Shown: positions 7,244 through 7,788 of the stretch, piece by piece | Layout: the number at the start of each line of letters is the position of its first letter | Numbering within the stretch: the stretch's first letter is position 1 | NCBI GenBank assembly: GCA_027365515.1 | Contig: DAHXMK010000047.1 | Coordinates: forward strand, 1 to 7,788 | From: Candidatus Aminicenantota bacterium | GTDB lineage: Bacteria > Acidobacteriota > UBA4820 > DSQY01 | Length of the DNA stretch: 7,788 nt | Direction: 5' to 3' | The notes under the pieces: generated by a model | Seen by the model: the letters and a program-made list of their open reading frames with translations, nothing else | What the model was told of the DNA's origin: nothing | Database searches by the model: none | Translations under genes and position numbers: made by a program

Positions 7244-7289
7244 GCGATGACACCGTCTTGTTTGAGTAGGGATATCAAGAACCGTTCTC

Positions 7290-7311
7290 TTGCCAGCGAA
7301 GCCGCTGGCAA
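7290..7311 (-). other. Leader hairpin downstream of the 7394-7422 promoter
   Basis: A perfect 9-bp stem, TTGCCAGCG and CGCTGGCAA, closes on a GCTT loop when read on the minus strand. It lies in the long leader between the promoter and the hypothetical gene. No T-tract follows on the minus strand, so it is not an obvious terminator. On the plus strand it is followed only by ATTTGT. Confidence 0.55.
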
Positions 7312-7323
7312 TTTGTCCCGGTA

Positions 7324-7406
7324 CTAACCCTAAAATGGACCTGCTCTCTATGGGACGCCTCCATGTGGCGCCCCGCCTCTTTACCCCGCACCCAATATAG
7401 GGTTAG
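7324..7406. repeat. Imperfect 15-base inverted repeat spanning the promoter -10
   Basis: CTAACCCTAAAATGG (7324-7338) and the inverse of CCAATATAGGGTTAG (7392-7406) agree at 13 of 15 positions, with a perfect 9-base core CTAACCCTA. The right arm contains the -10 hexamer of the minus-strand promoter. The segment between holds a second inverted repeat, GGGACGCC and GGCGCCCC. Because the right arm lies upstream of the expected transcription start, the pairing works on DNA rather than RNA, as an operator pair or the ends of a small element. Confidence 0.5.
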
Positions 7407-7422
7407 AAAGCGGTTTTGTCAA
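7394..7422 (-). promoter_or_regulatory. Near-consensus sigma-70-type promoter
   Basis: On the minus strand TTGACA (7422-7417) is followed by a 17-base spacer and TATATT (7399-7394). The expected start of transcription is near 7387, reading toward the hypothetical gene at 7243 and perhaps on toward the receptor. Between 7387 and 7243 the leader holds two hairpins and a 29-codon frame without a ribosome site. Confidence 0.82.
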
Positions 7423-7424
7423 GA

Positions 7425-7443
7425 GGCCTCCGAATGGAGGTCC
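7425..7443 (-). repeat. Hairpin between the DUF1385 gene and the promoter
   Basis: On the minus strand GG-A-CCTCC and GGAGG-CC pair around an ATTC loop, with one bulged A. The hairpin follows the DUF1385 stop by about 22 bases and ends 2 bases before the -35 of the next promoter. It may end the DUF1385 transcript, though no run of T follows (TCTTGACA). Confidence 0.5.
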
Positions 7444-7465
7444 AACGATGGATTTTGATGGCAGG

Positions 7466-7774
7466 CTATTGCCTGGGAGTAGCGGTTTCTTCAGCGACGG
7501 CTTTCGCTTCGCATAGCGCGCGGAGAGAGACTTCGAGCATGGAGTCATCCGGCTGCCGTGTGGTCAGAAGCTGAAGGCCTAGGCCTGGCCAGATCAGCGG
7601 CTTGAATGGCCAGAACCTGGGAAATTTTCCGGTAAGCCTGATCAACTCGTAGCTCAAGCCAGCGATAAGCGGAAGGAAGACTATCCGGGACAGCGCCCCG
7701 GCAAAGGCTCCCGCCAAGAAGGCGGCCGCCAAAGCTCCAGCAAAGCCCAAGAAGGCCAAGGAGTAGGCGGCCTT
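7466..7774 (-). CDS. DUF1385 (YqhQ-like) membrane protein, C-terminal part, frame broken near the window edge
   Basis: The C-terminal hundred or so residues match the DUF1385/YqhQ family as I know it: a hydrophobic helix (FLGFAGALAAAFLAGAFAG), then LSRIVFLPLIAGLSYELIRL, then PGLGLQLLTTRQPDDSMLEVSLRAL. The last block is the family's characteristic 'PGLWLQ.LTT.EP.D...EVA..A' ending. Family members are inner-membrane proteins of unknown function, about 300 residues long. The N-terminal half, with the conserved AEHK and RCG motifs, should lie beyond the window. However, in the homologous frame a TGA occurs at 7777-7775, exactly where RCGT is expected before AYSLAFLGF, and no RCG motif is found in any frame there. 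Removing one G near 7772-7773 would restore an open frame (HLEVK-AAYSL). The gene may be broken, or the last ~15 bases may be unreliable. The only start candidate in this fragment is a TTG at 7759, which would give an implausible truncated protein. Confidence 0.72.
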   Translation of the reverse strand, partial: KAAYSLAFLGFAGALAAAFLAGAFAGALSRIVFLPLIAGLSYELIRLTGKFPRFWPFKPLIWPGLGLQLLTTRQPDDSMLEVSLRALCEAKAVAEETATPRQ

Positions 7775-7788
7775 TCACTTCGAGATGG

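Noticed and set aside
7275..7364. 29-codon frame in the 7394 promoter leader, minus strand
   Set aside because: It has no Shine-Dalgarno, no regulatory codon run, and its peptide is not recognisable. It is noted only as a possible leader peptide.

Overview
The window is GC-rich DNA from a Gram-negative bacterium. The outer membrane is shown by two proteins with signal peptides and beta-barrels: a small barrel and an Oar-like TonB-dependent receptor with an N-terminal carboxypeptidase-regulatory-like domain. That receptor type, together with a long membrane-sensor SpoIIE phosphatase, suggests Acidobacteriota (including Aminicenantes-type lineages) or a similar phylum such as Elusimicrobiota. 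This is inference; there is no rRNA or other marker to fix the phylum.

Every gene I can support reads on the minus strand, so transcription runs from high to low coordinates. In that order: (1) the C-terminal part of a DUF1385/YqhQ family membrane protein (7466-7774), whose frame breaks just before the window edge; (2) a short regulatory region with a near-consensus sigma-70 promoter (7394-7422), an inverted repeat spanning its -10 element and a leader hairpin; (3) an unrecognised 174-codon frame (6719-7243) and a doubtful 50-codon frame (6536-6688); (4) the TonB-dependent receptor (3527-6511), closed by a strong intrinsic terminator; (5) a second clear promoter and a small outer-membrane barrel gene (2744-3331), again closed by a strong terminator; (6) a multi-pass SpoIIE-type PP2C phosphatase (140-2530); (7) the first 50 codons of trmN6, a tRNA1(Val) adenine-37 methyltransferase, overlapping the phosphatase stop by 11 bases and running off the window at position 1.

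The two barrel genes are separate transcription units. The phosphatase and trmN6 look translationally coupled. No partner-switch proteins (STAS antagonist, RsbW-like kinase) lie in the window, so the target of the phosphatase is not visible here.

I see no defence locus, CRISPR array, mobile element or RNA gene. The points most worth a second look are the phosphatase's unusual sensor module, two promoters that share a 13-base -35 block with a hairpin in exactly the same register, and the promoter region at 7324-7443.
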